A DNA stretch of 45,678 nt from DASCNA01 sp036011305 (lineage in GTDB: Bacteria; Verrucomicrobiota; Lentisphaeria; Victivallales; GWF2-38-69). The notes under the pieces are model-generated. The model was not told where the DNA came from and did not search any database. It saw only the letters and a program-made list of their open reading frames with translations. Shown piece after piece: positions 25,765-35,089 of this stretch. Location of the stretch: positions 1 through 45,678 of the forward strand of contig DASCNA010000197.1 in assembly GCA_036011305.1 (NCBI GenBank), read 5' to 3'. How positions within the stretch are numbered: position 1 is the stretch's first letter; each line of letters starts with the position of its first letter. The position numbers and the translations under genes were made by a program.

Positions 25765-25853
25765 TGAAGATAAGGACTAAAACTTTTTTAGTTATTCTAA
25801 CTGTATCAGTTGTATTGTCGTGCACACTATAAATATTACACTTACTGTATGAA
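25764..25853 (+). pseudogene. Broken 5' end (signal anchor) of the SpoIIE phosphatase gene
   Basis: ATG at 25764 overlaps the STAS stop (TAATG) and is in the same frame as the long ORF beginning at 25854. It encodes MKIRTKTFLVILTVSVVLSC followed by TL, a typical N-terminal transmembrane anchor, then TAA at 25830-25832, then seven sense codons before the ATG at 25854. This was almost certainly the original start and first membrane helix. Coupling through TAATG supports that reading. Confidence 0.75.
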
Positions 25854-27464
25854 ATGGCACACCAGGAAAGTTATATAGTATATGCAGATAAAACTATTGA
25901 TAGTTTTGTTAAGTGGAATAATGAGCTTTCAGATAACATTCTTACTCCTTTTTCTAAACAATATATAAATCTAAAAACGAAATATCTATCACATATTATA
26001 GAAAAAGATTTTATAACTAATAGAGAAAATTATAGTAAACTTAAGGTTGATAAAAAATTATTGGATTTACTTATAAAATCAACATATGTAGGAAAAATAC
26101 AGTCTGGCTATATAGCTATTGTAGATACATCTGTCAATAAAATTATTATAGCTACAGACCAGGAAGATGTAGGAAAAAATGTTGGTGATTTTTTGAAAGA
26201 GTATCCAAATATAAGAAAACTACATGATGAATTAACTGAAAATGGTTTTGCAAATGGGTATTACACTTATTCTTCTCCTAGAAGCAAAGTACCCCTTCAC
26301 GAATTTCTCTCAGGTTATAGAATAGAAAATACTAAATTGGTAATATTTTATAGCCTTTCACTAAATAAATATAAGAAATCATTTTATTCTGATATACAAA
26401 ATGAAATAAAACGAAAACAGGACAGTGTTGTCAGAGAAATCCGTGATTCTACCTATACTGAAATAAAATATACAGCCATTTTTACAGTAGTGATCTTTTT
26501 GGTAGTTTATCTTCTCTCAATCCCGCTAGCACTATGGTTCTCTAATTCTATAACTGCTCCAATAGTGAAATTGAGAAACAAAGTAATTAATATAGGCAAG
26601 GGGAATTTTAATGCAAAACTCGAAATTGAAGGTTCATCAGAGACAAAGGATTTAATAAAAACTTTTAATTATCTTGGAGAAGAACTTAATACTTATACAG
26701 AAAATCTCACAAAAGAAGTAAGTAACAGAGAAAGAATTGAAACTGAATTAACCATTGCGCGTAACATACAGGAATCTACCCTCCCCAGCATAGTACCGGA
26801 TTTTATTTCTGAAAAATTTCAACTGGGAGCTAAATTGCTGCCTGCAGCAAAAGTAGCAGGTGATTTCTATGATTTTTTCTTTATCAAAGATAAACTGGCA
26901 TTGATAATTGCTGATGTATCGGGGAAGGGGATATCGGCAGCATTTTTTATGACCCTTACTAAATCTTTAATAGCCAATTTAAGTTTAGTATGCACTACTT
27001 CTGAAGATATTTTGAAAAAAGCAAATAAGCAGCTCTCGAGAAACAATAAGACTTTTATGTTTACTACTCTTTTTCTGGCTGTTTACGATCCTAAAACTGG
27101 AGATCTTCAATATTCAAATGCCGGTCATGAGAATATTTTACTTATTAACCCGGAAGGTGTTGTAACGGAAATAGGGAATCAGGGAAAAATGGCTCTTGGT
27201 TTATATAAAGAATCTGAATATATATCAGAAAAAATAAAAATGGAAATAGGAGATCTTCTGGTCTTTTTTACAGATGGAATACCTGATGCCCGTTCTCCAG
27301 AAAAAGAATTTTACGGAGAAACAAGATTTAAAGAATTACTGATAAAGAATAGATCAAAAGCACCTGTAGAAATATGTAATATTGTAGTTAGTAATGTTAA
27401 TGATTTTGAAAATAACAAGCTCTACGATGATATAACACTAATGACATTTAAAAGAATAGGTTAA
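25854..27464 (+). CDS. SpoIIE/RsbU-type PP2C phosphatase with sensor and HAMP domains (N-terminal anchor lost)
   Basis: 536 aa from the ATG after the stop. Residues about 1-200 look like an extracytoplasmic Cache-type sensor; one helix spans 206-229; HAMP about 230-285; then a coiled linker and the PP2C domain from about 300. Metal-binding motifs are intact: GDFYDFF (about 336), ADVSGKGISAAFFM (353 on), SNAGHENILL, FFTDGIPDARSPE and YDDITLMTF. It should dephosphorylate the STAS partner. The reported start has no Shine-Dalgarno and leaves the sensor without its first anchor, so topology would be wrong; see the broken 5' end at 25764. Whether it is made is doubtful. A 4-bp gap separates it from the next gene. 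Confidence 0.85.
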   Translation: MAHQESYIVYADKTIDSFVKWNNELSDNILTPFSKQYINLKTKYLSHIIEKDFITNRENYSKLKVDKKLLDLLIKSTYVGKIQSGYIAIVDTSVNKIIIATDQEDVGKNVGDFLKEYPNIRKLHDELTENGFANGYYTYSSPRSKVPLHEFLSGYRIENTKLVIFYSLSLNKYKKSFYSDIQNEIKRKQDSVVREIRDSTYTEIKYTAIFTVVIFLVVYLLSIPLALWFSNSITAPIVKLRNKVINIGKGNFNAKLEIEGSSETKDLIKTFNYLGEELNTYTENLTKEVSNRERIETELTIARNIQESTLPSIVPDFISEKFQLGAKLLPAAKVAGDFYDFFFIKDKLALIIADVSGKGISAAFFMTLTKSLIANLSLVCTTSEDILKKANKQLSRNNKTFMFTTLFLAVYDPKTGDLQYSNAGHENILLINPEGVVTEIGNQGKMALGLYKESEYISEKIKMEIGDLLVFFTDGIPDARSPEKEFYGETRFKELLIKNRSKAPVEICNIVVSNVNDFENNKLYDDITLMTFKRIG

Positions 27465-27468
27465 TAAA

Positions 27469-29031
27469 ATGAACAAAAATCTTCTTGAGTATTTACAGAA
27501 GTATGGATCTCATACAATAGCTTTTTCATCTGTTTATGATGATAAAATGAATGAATACTATCTACCTGATATCGGGTATGTAATGTATGGTAAAAATAAA
27601 AATATCAGATTTATGTTAGGAGATCCGTTATGCGCAAGTGAAAATCGAGAAAAACTGCTTAAAAATTTCATAGATGATACTGTATCTAAAAAGGATCTGC
27701 TTGTGGGGATGCAGTGCAGCCAAGAAACAGCAGAATATTTCACTAAGCATGGATACAGCGCAAATCATTTCGGTGTAGAAACAATACTGTTTCTTGATTC
27801 CTTTAATACAACAGGCAAAGCCAAATCAAAAGTAAGACGATGGCTAAATTCAGCAAAAAAATCCGGGTTGGAAGTTCGAGAGTGTGATGCAAAAGATTCT
27901 GTAATGCATAAAGAGATTGATAGAATATCAGAAGAGTGGCTTAAGAAAAAATCAAATCAGCAAGAACTCACGCTGCTGACTAGACCTTTTAAGAACGAAT
28001 ACGAACCCGGTGTTAGGTTTTTCTGTGGTTTTCTGGGCGATAAAATTGTTGGAGTCAATACATTTGAACCTATGTTCAGTGATAATAAAATAATTGGATA
28101 TTATGCAAATATATGCAGAATAGATGATGACGCACCTAATGGTACCCTTGATCTTATTCAGGAGACAGCAAGAGGTTTTTTCAAGGAAGAAGGTTGTAAA
28201 TATTATTCCTTTGGCCTATCACCTTTATCTGATATAGATGATAAAGGGAAAATGCATAACCCAATCGTTACTACTCTTTTAAATGCTAATTATAAATACG
28301 GAAACAGTCTTTATTCCTTTCAGGGACTAGATTTTCATAAAAAATCTTATCATGACGGAGTAAGCAGTGACATAGTTCCAAAATATCTTATAACCAAAGG
28401 AACTCTGCCTATAAATCAAATTATAAATACTTTGGGATATATAGGTATTCTTCCGACAAGCAATTTTATTTCAAACCTTTCATATTTGGGAGAAACTATG
28501 GTAAAAGGGTTCTATGAATCCAATAAAGTAAAACTGGGAATATCTGAAGATGATTTCAAAAATATTATACCTAATCTACTTAAAGGCCTCAGTTATAGTG
28601 AAATATCAGAGAGTTTACATCTCAATTCGCTTCTAGTAGAGGATTTTGCTAAGTCGCTTACCAGTATTGGCAAGCAAAAATTACCAGAATTCCAGGAAAA
28701 TATGTATATACAAAGAAATTTAAATGATACATCCAAACACATATTTGCAGTAATTGAAGATATTGTGGACAAAGATCCAGATGCTCTATTTGCTTATAAT
28801 ATTGGTATATCCACATTACCTGAAGGACATTATGTAATGATGTCCATTGAAGTAAATGGGAGAAAAACCATATATAAAGCTAATTTTATTACAGCAAGAA
28901 TTAAATCTAAAATTAAAAAGAAATGTCCTAATATTTTAGGTACTTTTATAGAAACTGAGCCTGCAGGACAATATGCATACAAAATAGGACTTGATAATAT
29001 TGAAGAAAAAGTCATTACTCTATCACCTTAA
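27469..29031 (+). CDS. DUF2156 (LPG-synthase C-terminal-like) aminoacyltransferase homologue
   Basis: 520 aa, soluble. Residues about 10-300 match DUF2156/phosphatidylglycerol lysyltransferase catalytic domains: DIGYVMYGKNKNIRFMLGDP, SKVRRWLNSAKKSGLEVRE, ISEEWLKKKS and YYSFGLSPLSDI. The two GNAT lobes of that domain transfer amino acids from tRNA to lipids. Unlike MprF it lacks the transmembrane flippase half. The C-terminal 220 residues are distinctive, with a helix-turn-helix-like run (GLSYSEISESLHLNSLLVED) and a beta-rich end. It is packed tightly between the SpoIIE gene and the hydrolase gene. Acceptor and amino acid are unknown. Confidence 0.75.
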   Translation: MNKNLLEYLQKYGSHTIAFSSVYDDKMNEYYLPDIGYVMYGKNKNIRFMLGDPLCASENREKLLKNFIDDTVSKKDLLVGMQCSQETAEYFTKHGYSANHFGVETILFLDSFNTTGKAKSKVRRWLNSAKKSGLEVRECDAKDSVMHKEIDRISEEWLKKKSNQQELTLLTRPFKNEYEPGVRFFCGFLGDKIVGVNTFEPMFSDNKIIGYYANICRIDDDAPNGTLDLIQETARGFFKEEGCKYYSFGLSPLSDIDDKGKMHNPIVTTLLNANYKYGNSLYSFQGLDFHKKSYHDGVSSDIVPKYLITKGTLPINQIINTLGYIGILPTSNFISNLSYLGETMVKGFYESNKVKLGISEDDFKNIIPNLLKGLSYSEISESLHLNSLLVEDFAKSLTSIGKQKLPEFQENMYIQRNLNDTSKHIFAVIEDIVDKDPDALFAYNIGISTLPEGHYVMMSIEVNGRKTIYKANFITARIKSKIKKKCPNILGTFIETEPAGQYAYKIGLDNIEEKVITLSP

Positions 29032-29956
29032 TTATTACTATTGGTTTAAATATCAGAAGTCCAAACTTGACAGTAGATCTAGAATAATTGAAACTTCTAA
29101 AGGTCCGATAGAGTATTATATTCACGGAGATAGCGGTCCTGCTGTCATTGGCATACATGGCACACCTGGTAGTATCTTTCAGTGTGAATATCTTTTTTAC
29201 GGTTTAAAAAATGCAGGATTCAGGCTTATTTCATGGGGCAGACCTGGATACCTAAAAACTCCATTAAATGGTAATTTATCATATAAAGATCAAGCTGATT
29301 TAATGGCAGCTTTACTTGACAGCTTAAAAATCAAATCAGCAGGTATAATCAGCTATTCCTGCGGAGGTACAATTGCTATAGAATTTGCGACAAGGCATCC
29401 GGGTAGAACAGATGCCGTTATACTGGATGCACCTGCCGCTTTTAAAATAAGCTGGGATCCGTGTACTTTTATAAAAAAAATATTAGCAATGATTATATTC
29501 AATAATTTTGGATCATGGATGACAGCTCTCCTTTCCAGTGTATTTCCATATGGCAATATTTTATATCTTATTAACAGGATGAGCGACGAATCTCTAATTA
29601 AAGATATGAAAACAAGCTATTTAATATATAAAGACAAAAAATTGAGATATCTCATACTTGAATATTTAATTGATGGATTTGCACCATACAGTATGATAAA
29701 AAAGGGCTGTGATAATGATAGAATACAATGTCTCAACATTGATAAATTTGATTTTAAAAAAATGAAACAGCCAACACTTATACTCCATGGCACGAAAGAT
29801 GGAGAAATCCCTTTAAACCATAGCCAATATATAAAAAGCAAGCTTTCAAATGTGGAATTATTCATTATAGAGAATGCTAATCACCTTGTTCTTCTAACGC
29901 ATAAAAAACTTGTCATAAACAAAAAAAAACAATTTTTGAAAGAACACCTATTTTAA
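28991..29956 (+). CDS. Alpha/beta-hydrolase fold protein
   Basis: 321 aa if the TTG at 28991 is used, overlapping the previous gene by 41 bp; no ATG is better placed, so the start is uncertain. The core begins about residue 32. Oxyanion motif HGTPGS at 56-61; nucleophile S123 in ISYSCGG; catalytic acid in LHGTKDGEIPL; histidine in NANHLVLL. Residues 140-220 form a helical lid. Relatives are lipases, esterases and proline iminopeptidase-like hydrolases. Its coupling to a lipid-aminoacylating homologue suggests ester or amide hydrolysis on the same product, which is inference. Confidence 0.8.
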   Translation: MIILKKKSLLYHLNYYYWFKYQKSKLDSRSRIIETSKGPIEYYIHGDSGPAVIGIHGTPGSIFQCEYLFYGLKNAGFRLISWGRPGYLKTPLNGNLSYKDQADLMAALLDSLKIKSAGIISYSCGGTIAIEFATRHPGRTDAVILDAPAAFKISWDPCTFIKKILAMIIFNNFGSWMTALLSSVFPYGNILYLINRMSDESLIKDMKTSYLIYKDKKLRYLILEYLIDGFAPYSMIKKGCDNDRIQCLNIDKFDFKKMKQPTLILHGTKDGEIPLNHSQYIKSKLSNVELFIIENANHLVLLTHKKLVINKKKQFLKEHLF

Positions 29957-30399
29957 TATTTATAGAAAATTTTGACCTGTTCATAGGTTTATAGCTTATA
30001 TTCAATAATAGGTTTGCTTAAGATGTTTGTGATTTGCTATATTAACTTTAATAGTTATATAGAGAATTATTAGAGATGAACATAAATCTAGAGATTCAAT
30101 TCTTGAAAGTAATCTTAGATAGATGGTTTGTTCTTAACGCTTACTCCCTAGCTGCATAGCATAATTTTCTAGATGGCTGTTCATTTACTTTGTATCAATA
30201 AATACAATAGCCGGTCTGATTATTTAATGAATATCGCTTAATTTTTTTTTTATGATAAAATGTTGGAGTATATGCGAATTTGTATATGAGATAAAAATAC
30301 ATTGCTGTAGCAAAGTGGTAATAGTTGCTCTACAAATAAATATAAAATTTTACTAAATACTTACGTAAAACAACTGAAATAAATATTAAGAGAATATAT
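29957..30399. other. Intergenic spacer, nothing recognised
   Basis: 443 bases with no supported gene, RNA or strong terminator. A small 4-bp hairpin (ACCT/AGGT, near 29972) follows the hydrolase gene, and a TTGCT/AGCAA mini-hairpin sits near 30302. The promoter of the ATPase gene must be in the last 200 bases. Confidence 0.4.
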
Positions 30400-33105
30400 A
30401 TGAAATGGTATGAACATGAGTCTGCAGAGATCTACGAAAAACTGTCCACCACCTTTTCAAATGGGCTCAGCAGAGGAGAGGCAGAAAAGAGGCTTAATAA
30501 ATATGGATACAATGAAATAACTAAAGGTAAATCTATATCATCATTCACCTTGCTTATAGTACAGTTCAAAAATCCTATGCTGATAATTCTGATTGTTGCT
30601 GCGATATTATCTTTCATTGGTAACCACATACTTGATACGGTAGTAATAATAATTCTAGTATTTATTAATGCAACGATAAGTTTTATAGAGGAGCGAAGTG
30701 CAAAAAAATCCATTGATTCACTTATGGACATGAGTGCACCTCAAGCAACCGTGCTGAGAAACGGTAACTGGGTTGCAATAGAGGCAAAGAAAGTTGTTCC
30801 CGGTGATATTGTTAAAATTAATACTGGTGATGTTATTGTTGCGGATCTCAGAGTAATTGAATCTATGCATCTTCAGATTGATGAGTCGGCATTGACAGGT
30901 GAATCAGAACCTGTTGAAAAAAAGAAGGATGCCTTAGTTCATCAAGAAGGAAAAACTCCTATTGGAGACAGGGTCAACATGGGGTTTATGAGCACTGTAG
31001 TGACAGGAGGCAACGGCATTGGAGTTGTTACTGAGACTGGCATGAATACTGAAGTAGGTCATATCGCCAGTATGATGAGAATAGCCGGCTCTAGTAAAAC
31101 TCCAATGCAGAAGAGAGTGGATAAATTATCTCATATTTTGATTGCTCTGTCTATAGGTGCAGCAGCTGCCGTAATAGGTATAGGAATACTTATAGGTCAA
31201 AACTTGATGGAAATGGTTCAGACAGGCTTATCTCTTGCTGTTGCTGCAATTCCAGAAGGGCTGCCTACAATTGTAACCATAGTACTTACAATTGGCGCGA
31301 GAAAAATGGCAAAAAATAATGCCCTTGTGAGAGATCTAGGATCTGTAGAAACACTAGGATCTACTACAATAATATGTTCTGATAAAACTGGTACATTAAC
31401 ACAAAACCAGATGCAGGTTGTGGCTTACTGGAGCGGTGGAAAATCCTTCACAATTACGGGGAAAGGGTTTGAAACAAAAGGAAAGTTTATTGCTAAGGAC
31501 GGAACTGAAATAGATGTTGAAAACTGCCTTGAATTAAAATATGGATTAAAAATTTCTGCTTTATGTAATGCTGGCGGACTAAACACAAGAGACGGCTCTT
31601 TTGAAAAATTCGGCACACCTACAGAGATAGCACTTGTTGTTGCAGCACAAAAAGCTGGTATATGGAAAACTGATCTTCTGAATAAGGGGCATGAATACAT
31701 TAGAAGTTTTCCATTTGACTCAAACAGAAAGATGTCCAGTGTTATTGTTAAAAATCCTAAGGGTAAGTATTTTCTTATGTCAGTAGGCGCTCCAGATGTT
31801 ATATCCAGCCGTTCATCCAATATTTTCTGGAATGGAGCGCAGGGAAATATTGAAGAGTATCAAAAAAAATGTATTCATGATGCAATAGAAAACTATGCCT
31901 CTAAGGCTTACAGAACACTTGCAGTAGCTTACAGAGAAATAACATTTGATGAAATTGATAAAGCCAAGGAGCTTCACGAGAGTGACCTTACGCTGCTTGC
32001 GATACATGGGATAATTGATCCACCTAGGCCAGAAGTAGTGAAATCGATTGAAATTTGTAGAAAAGCTGGTATAAAAACCGTAATGATAACTGGAGACCAT
32101 GCTGTAACAGCAAGAGAAATAGCAAAGCAGATTGGAATTATACAGACTAAAAAAGACCTGGTTATGAAGGGAGCTGAGATTGATATAATAAGTGATAATA
32201 AACTTGCAAAACTTGTAAAGAAAGTGACTGTTTTTGCTCGTGTTTCTCCTGAACATAAACTAAGAATTGTAAAGGCTTTTCAGGAAAATGGACATATAAC
32301 TGCTATGACAGGAGATGGTGTAAATGATGCTCCTGCATTGAGAAAATCTGAACTGGGAATTGCTATGGGAATAGCTGGAACTCAGGTGGCTAAAGAGTCC
32401 TCTGACCTTGTATTATTGGACGATAATTTTTCAACAATTGTATCAGCTGTTTCATATGGAAGGCGAATCTATGACAATATAAGAAAGTATTTACGGGAAT
32501 GTTTAACAGCAAATGTAGCAGAGGTATCAGCAATACTTTTTGCTTTTATTGTTATGAATGAAAGACAGATCGTACCTTTAACGGCAATTATGATTTTATG
32601 GATTAACCTGTTCAGCGATGCTTTTCCATCACTGATGCTCGGTTGGGAAAATGATGAACCGGGTCTGATGAAACGCAGACCTACTCTTAATAATGTCAGC
32701 TTTTTCTCAGAAGGCCTGGGAATCAAGATTTTAATTCGCGGGTTAATTAACGGACTATTTGTCTACCTTATGTTCAGTTTCAGTATCTATAAGAACTTCG
32801 GAATTGCTTATTCTCAGACATTTGCATTTGTTGCAATAATTTTTGTTCAGAACTTTCATATATTTGATGCCAGAACACTGACAAGTATTTTTAAAAGAAA
32901 TCCTTTTGAAAACCAGAAACTTTTCTGGTCTGTGATTTTTACAAGTGTAGTGTCAATCAGTTTTATTTATTTTCCATTCGGTAATGAACTTCTGGGTACT
33001 ACTCCAATAAGCATAAGGCATTTAACAATGGTGATTGCTCTTTCTGCATTGCCTACATTTATTCTGTCTGGAATAAGAGATATTTTCAATCTTAAATGGC
33101 TTTAG
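30400..33105 (+). CDS. Calcium-type P-type ATPase (P2A/PacL-like)
   Basis: 901 aa, full length. Actuator motif TGES at 166-169; TM4 motif AAIPEGLP (P285-P289 region) typical of Ca2+/Mn2+ pumps; phosphorylation site DKTGT at 328-332; KMSSVIV-type nucleotide domain; TGDGVNDAPAL at about 637; ten predicted helices including NLFSDAFPSLMLGWE in TM6. The cation N-terminal domain (SAEIYEKLSTTFSNGLSRGEAEKRLNKYG) is present. It would export Ca2+ or Mn2+ at ATP expense. A decayed C-terminal fragment of a similar pump lies at 40992-41105. Confidence 0.93.
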   Translation: MKWYEHESAEIYEKLSTTFSNGLSRGEAEKRLNKYGYNEITKGKSISSFTLLIVQFKNPMLIILIVAAILSFIGNHILDTVVIIILVFINATISFIEERSAKKSIDSLMDMSAPQATVLRNGNWVAIEAKKVVPGDIVKINTGDVIVADLRVIESMHLQIDESALTGESEPVEKKKDALVHQEGKTPIGDRVNMGFMSTVVTGGNGIGVVTETGMNTEVGHIASMMRIAGSSKTPMQKRVDKLSHILIALSIGAAAAVIGIGILIGQNLMEMVQTGLSLAVAAIPEGLPTIVTIVLTIGARKMAKNNALVRDLGSVETLGSTTIICSDKTGTLTQNQMQVVAYWSGGKSFTITGKGFETKGKFIAKDGTEIDVENCLELKYGLKISALCNAGGLNTRDGSFEKFGTPTEIALVVAAQKAGIWKTDLLNKGHEYIRSFPFDSNRKMSSVIVKNPKGKYFLMSVGAPDVISSRSSNIFWNGAQGNIEEYQKKCIHDAIENYASKAYRTLAVAYREITFDEIDKAKELHESDLTLLAIHGIIDPPRPEVVKSIEICRKAGIKTVMITGDHAVTAREIAKQIGIIQTKKDLVMKGAEIDIISDNKLAKLVKKVTVFARVSPEHKLRIVKAFQENGHITAMTGDGVNDAPALRKSELGIAMGIAGTQVAKESSDLVLLDDNFSTIVSAVSYGRRIYDNIRKYLRECLTANVAEVSAILFAFIVMNERQIVPLTAIMILWINLFSDAFPSLMLGWENDEPGLMKRRPTLNNVSFFSEGLGIKILIRGLINGLFVYLMFSFSIYKNFGIAYSQTFAFVAIIFVQNFHIFDARTLTSIFKRNPFENQKLFWSVIFTSVVSISFIYFPFGNELLGTTPISIRHLTMVIALSALPTFILSGIRDIFNLKWL

Positions 33106-33409
33106 CTTTTTTGGTATTATTTTCTATTGTATTGCAGCTTAATTTGATGAATCACATCTCGCATATAAATCTTATGAAGCCAAACAGTAACAGAAGGAGA
33201 TTGAAGATAATTCAAGCTTCTATTTTATTCGCGTTTTTGCAAATACGTTGTTAAACTGACTATTAGATGAATATAGTTTTATAATTTACCAGGATATATT
33301 GATTTAGCTATATATGTAGCTAGGATAGCTATATAATTATTGAAGTAATATTAACTTGTGTGTGGATGTTTACATAAATTTAAGAATGAAAAGACGATTG
33401 AGGTCATTA

Positions 33410-34204
33410 ATGAATATTTCTAATAAGAAAAACATGCCTAATCCAGAAGGTTCGGTAATTAATTCTGATCTACCGATTTTGACTTGTTTTTTGCACTCAT
33501 CTGATGAGTACGATGTAATATCTCATGTACATAAAAGAGGGCAGGTTATTTACCCTAATAAGGGATTAGCTAAAGTTGTATGCAATAATAATTATTGGCT
33601 GGTTCCTCCTTCTCAGGCTATCTGGATCCCCCCTATGCTTGAGCATACTGTAAGTTTTTCAAAATCCGTTTCTGTATATCTTTTATTTGTTGATATTTCA
33701 GTTGCTGAAGAATTAAATCCCGATAGTTGTGTTTTGAGCATTAATAAACTTCTTAGAGAGTTAATTAAAAAAACAGCAGGCTTCGGGGAGTCCTATTCTG
33801 TCAATTCATCTGAATACAGACTGGTTAATGTTATTATAGATGAGTTGAGAATACTTAAACCTGTATCCCTGAGTTTGCCATTTGCAAAAGATGAGCGTGT
33901 AATTAGAGTCATTAATAATATTATGAAAAATCCTGGTTGCAGAGATAAAATCGACTATTTTGCTTCGGTTGCCTGTACCAGTACAAGGAACTTAAACAGG
34001 ATGTTTATCAAAGAAACCGGTATGTCATTCAGCAGCTGGAAAAAACAGTTTAAAATATTATGGGCTATTGAAAAACTTTATGATGGTATGCCTGTAACAA
34101 ATGTTGCAATTGAACTGGGGTATAAAAGTCTAAGTACTTTTATTGAGACATTTAAGGAAACTACAGGAAAAACACCTGGTTGCTATTTAAAATTATATAA
34201 TTAA
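33410..34204 (+). CDS. AraC-family transcriptional regulator with N-terminal cupin domain
   Basis: 264 aa. N-terminal cupin-like sensing domain (HVHKRGQVIYPNKGLAKV, then WLVPPSQAIWIPPMLEHTV, typical of the AraC-binding cupin). C-terminal two-HTH domain: FASVACTSTRNLNRMFIKET and TNVAIELGYKSLSTFIETFKETTGKTP. It senses an unknown small molecule; the classical group with this layout often controls an adjacent transporter. The ATG at 33410 is chosen because GAGG lies 6 nt upstream; an in-frame GTG 54 bp earlier lacks one. The 304-bp spacer after the ATPase gene shows nothing else. Confidence 0.88.
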   Translation: MNISNKKNMPNPEGSVINSDLPILTCFLHSSDEYDVISHVHKRGQVIYPNKGLAKVVCNNNYWLVPPSQAIWIPPMLEHTVSFSKSVSVYLLFVDISVAEELNPDSCVLSINKLLRELIKKTAGFGESYSVNSSEYRLVNVIIDELRILKPVSLSLPFAKDERVIRVINNIMKNPGCRDKIDYFASVACTSTRNLNRMFIKETGMSFSSWKKQFKILWAIEKLYDGMPVTNVAIELGYKSLSTFIETFKETTGKTPGCYLKLYN

Positions 34205-34262
34205 TTCAGAGTAATACGAAACAGAATTGAGAATATAAAATATCTGAAATTATTACTGTAGT

Positions 34263-34925
34263 CTAAAATAATTCATCATATTTATGTATTTTTTTTAGCT
34301 TTCGTGCTACAGAACATGAAATAGGTAGCATCACTGCATCATAGGAAACCTTCATCAATAATTCCACTACTGCCATTTCGATTATGATAAAAACATTATA
34401 TTCACCTGCAAATGCAATTGTATAAAAAATTAGAGAACCTAATACTACACCCATGAAAGTTGATGTGATGAACCTGAAAGGCATCCATTTTCCTTTGAAT
34501 ATAATTTTAAGTTTCTGCAGGACAAAAATATTCATCATTTCTCCAACAGCAAAAGCAGATACTGAAGCAATAAATATTCTGGCAGAAGCTCCAAGTGTAT
34601 AAGAATAAGCTATTTGTCCATGCCATATTTCTGCAGGAGGCAGTACTATGGAAATATAGATAAATATGACAAATATTATATTTATTACTAAAGTTAACAG
34701 AACAACAAATCTACTAGTTCGAATTCCATATACCTCAGTTAAAATATCACCTAAAACATAAGTTAATGGGAAAAAGAAAAGAGCAGCGGAAAAAACAATT
34801 TTAAAATCAAAAAGATTAAAATCTATAATTTTGGCTCCAGAAATATTGCTGGCTATTAGAACAGCAACATATAGAGTGGCTAGAATCATAGTTGTTTTAT
34901 TACATATAATACGTTTTTTTTGCAT
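34263..34925 (-). CDS. YhhQ/QueT-type queuosine-precursor (VUT family) transporter
   Basis: 220 aa with six hydrophobic helices. Family traits: IASNISGAKI near the N-terminus, FPLTYVLGDILTEVYGIRTSR, SVSAFAVGEMMNIFVLQKLK and RFITSTFMGVVLGSLIFYTIAF. It imports 7-cyano-7-deazaguanine or a related queuosine precursor. No preQ1 riboswitch consensus was found in the 150 bases upstream. It converges on the AraC gene. Confidence 0.88.
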   Translation of the reverse strand: MQKKRIICNKTTMILATLYVAVLIASNISGAKIIDFNLFDFKIVFSAALFFFPLTYVLGDILTEVYGIRTSRFVVLLTLVINIIFVIFIYISIVLPPAEIWHGQIAYSYTLGASARIFIASVSAFAVGEMMNIFVLQKLKIIFKGKWMPFRFITSTFMGVVLGSLIFYTIAFAGEYNVFIIIEMAVVELLMKVSYDAVMLPISCSVARKLKKIHKYDELF

Positions 34926-35089
34926 CAGTCATTCATTTTTTTAAGGTTAATCTGGAGTATATGCATATTCTAGAGTTATCTAATATAAATAATAATTTAG
35001 AAGTATTAAAGAATCTATTATATGATTAATATATAATCTACATAAAATAAAATATAATATAGCTTCAAGTTTTCAGAATTAAAGTGTGT

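Noticed and set aside
31425..32256. Two minus-strand ORFs of 131 and 147 codons
   Set aside because: Both overlap the P-type ATPase reading frame, whose motifs are continuous through the region.
34926..35083. preQ1 riboswitch upstream of the YhhQ-type gene
   Set aside because: No C-rich loop and A-rich tail of the preQ1-I pseudoknot, nor preQ1-II pairings, were found on the minus strand.
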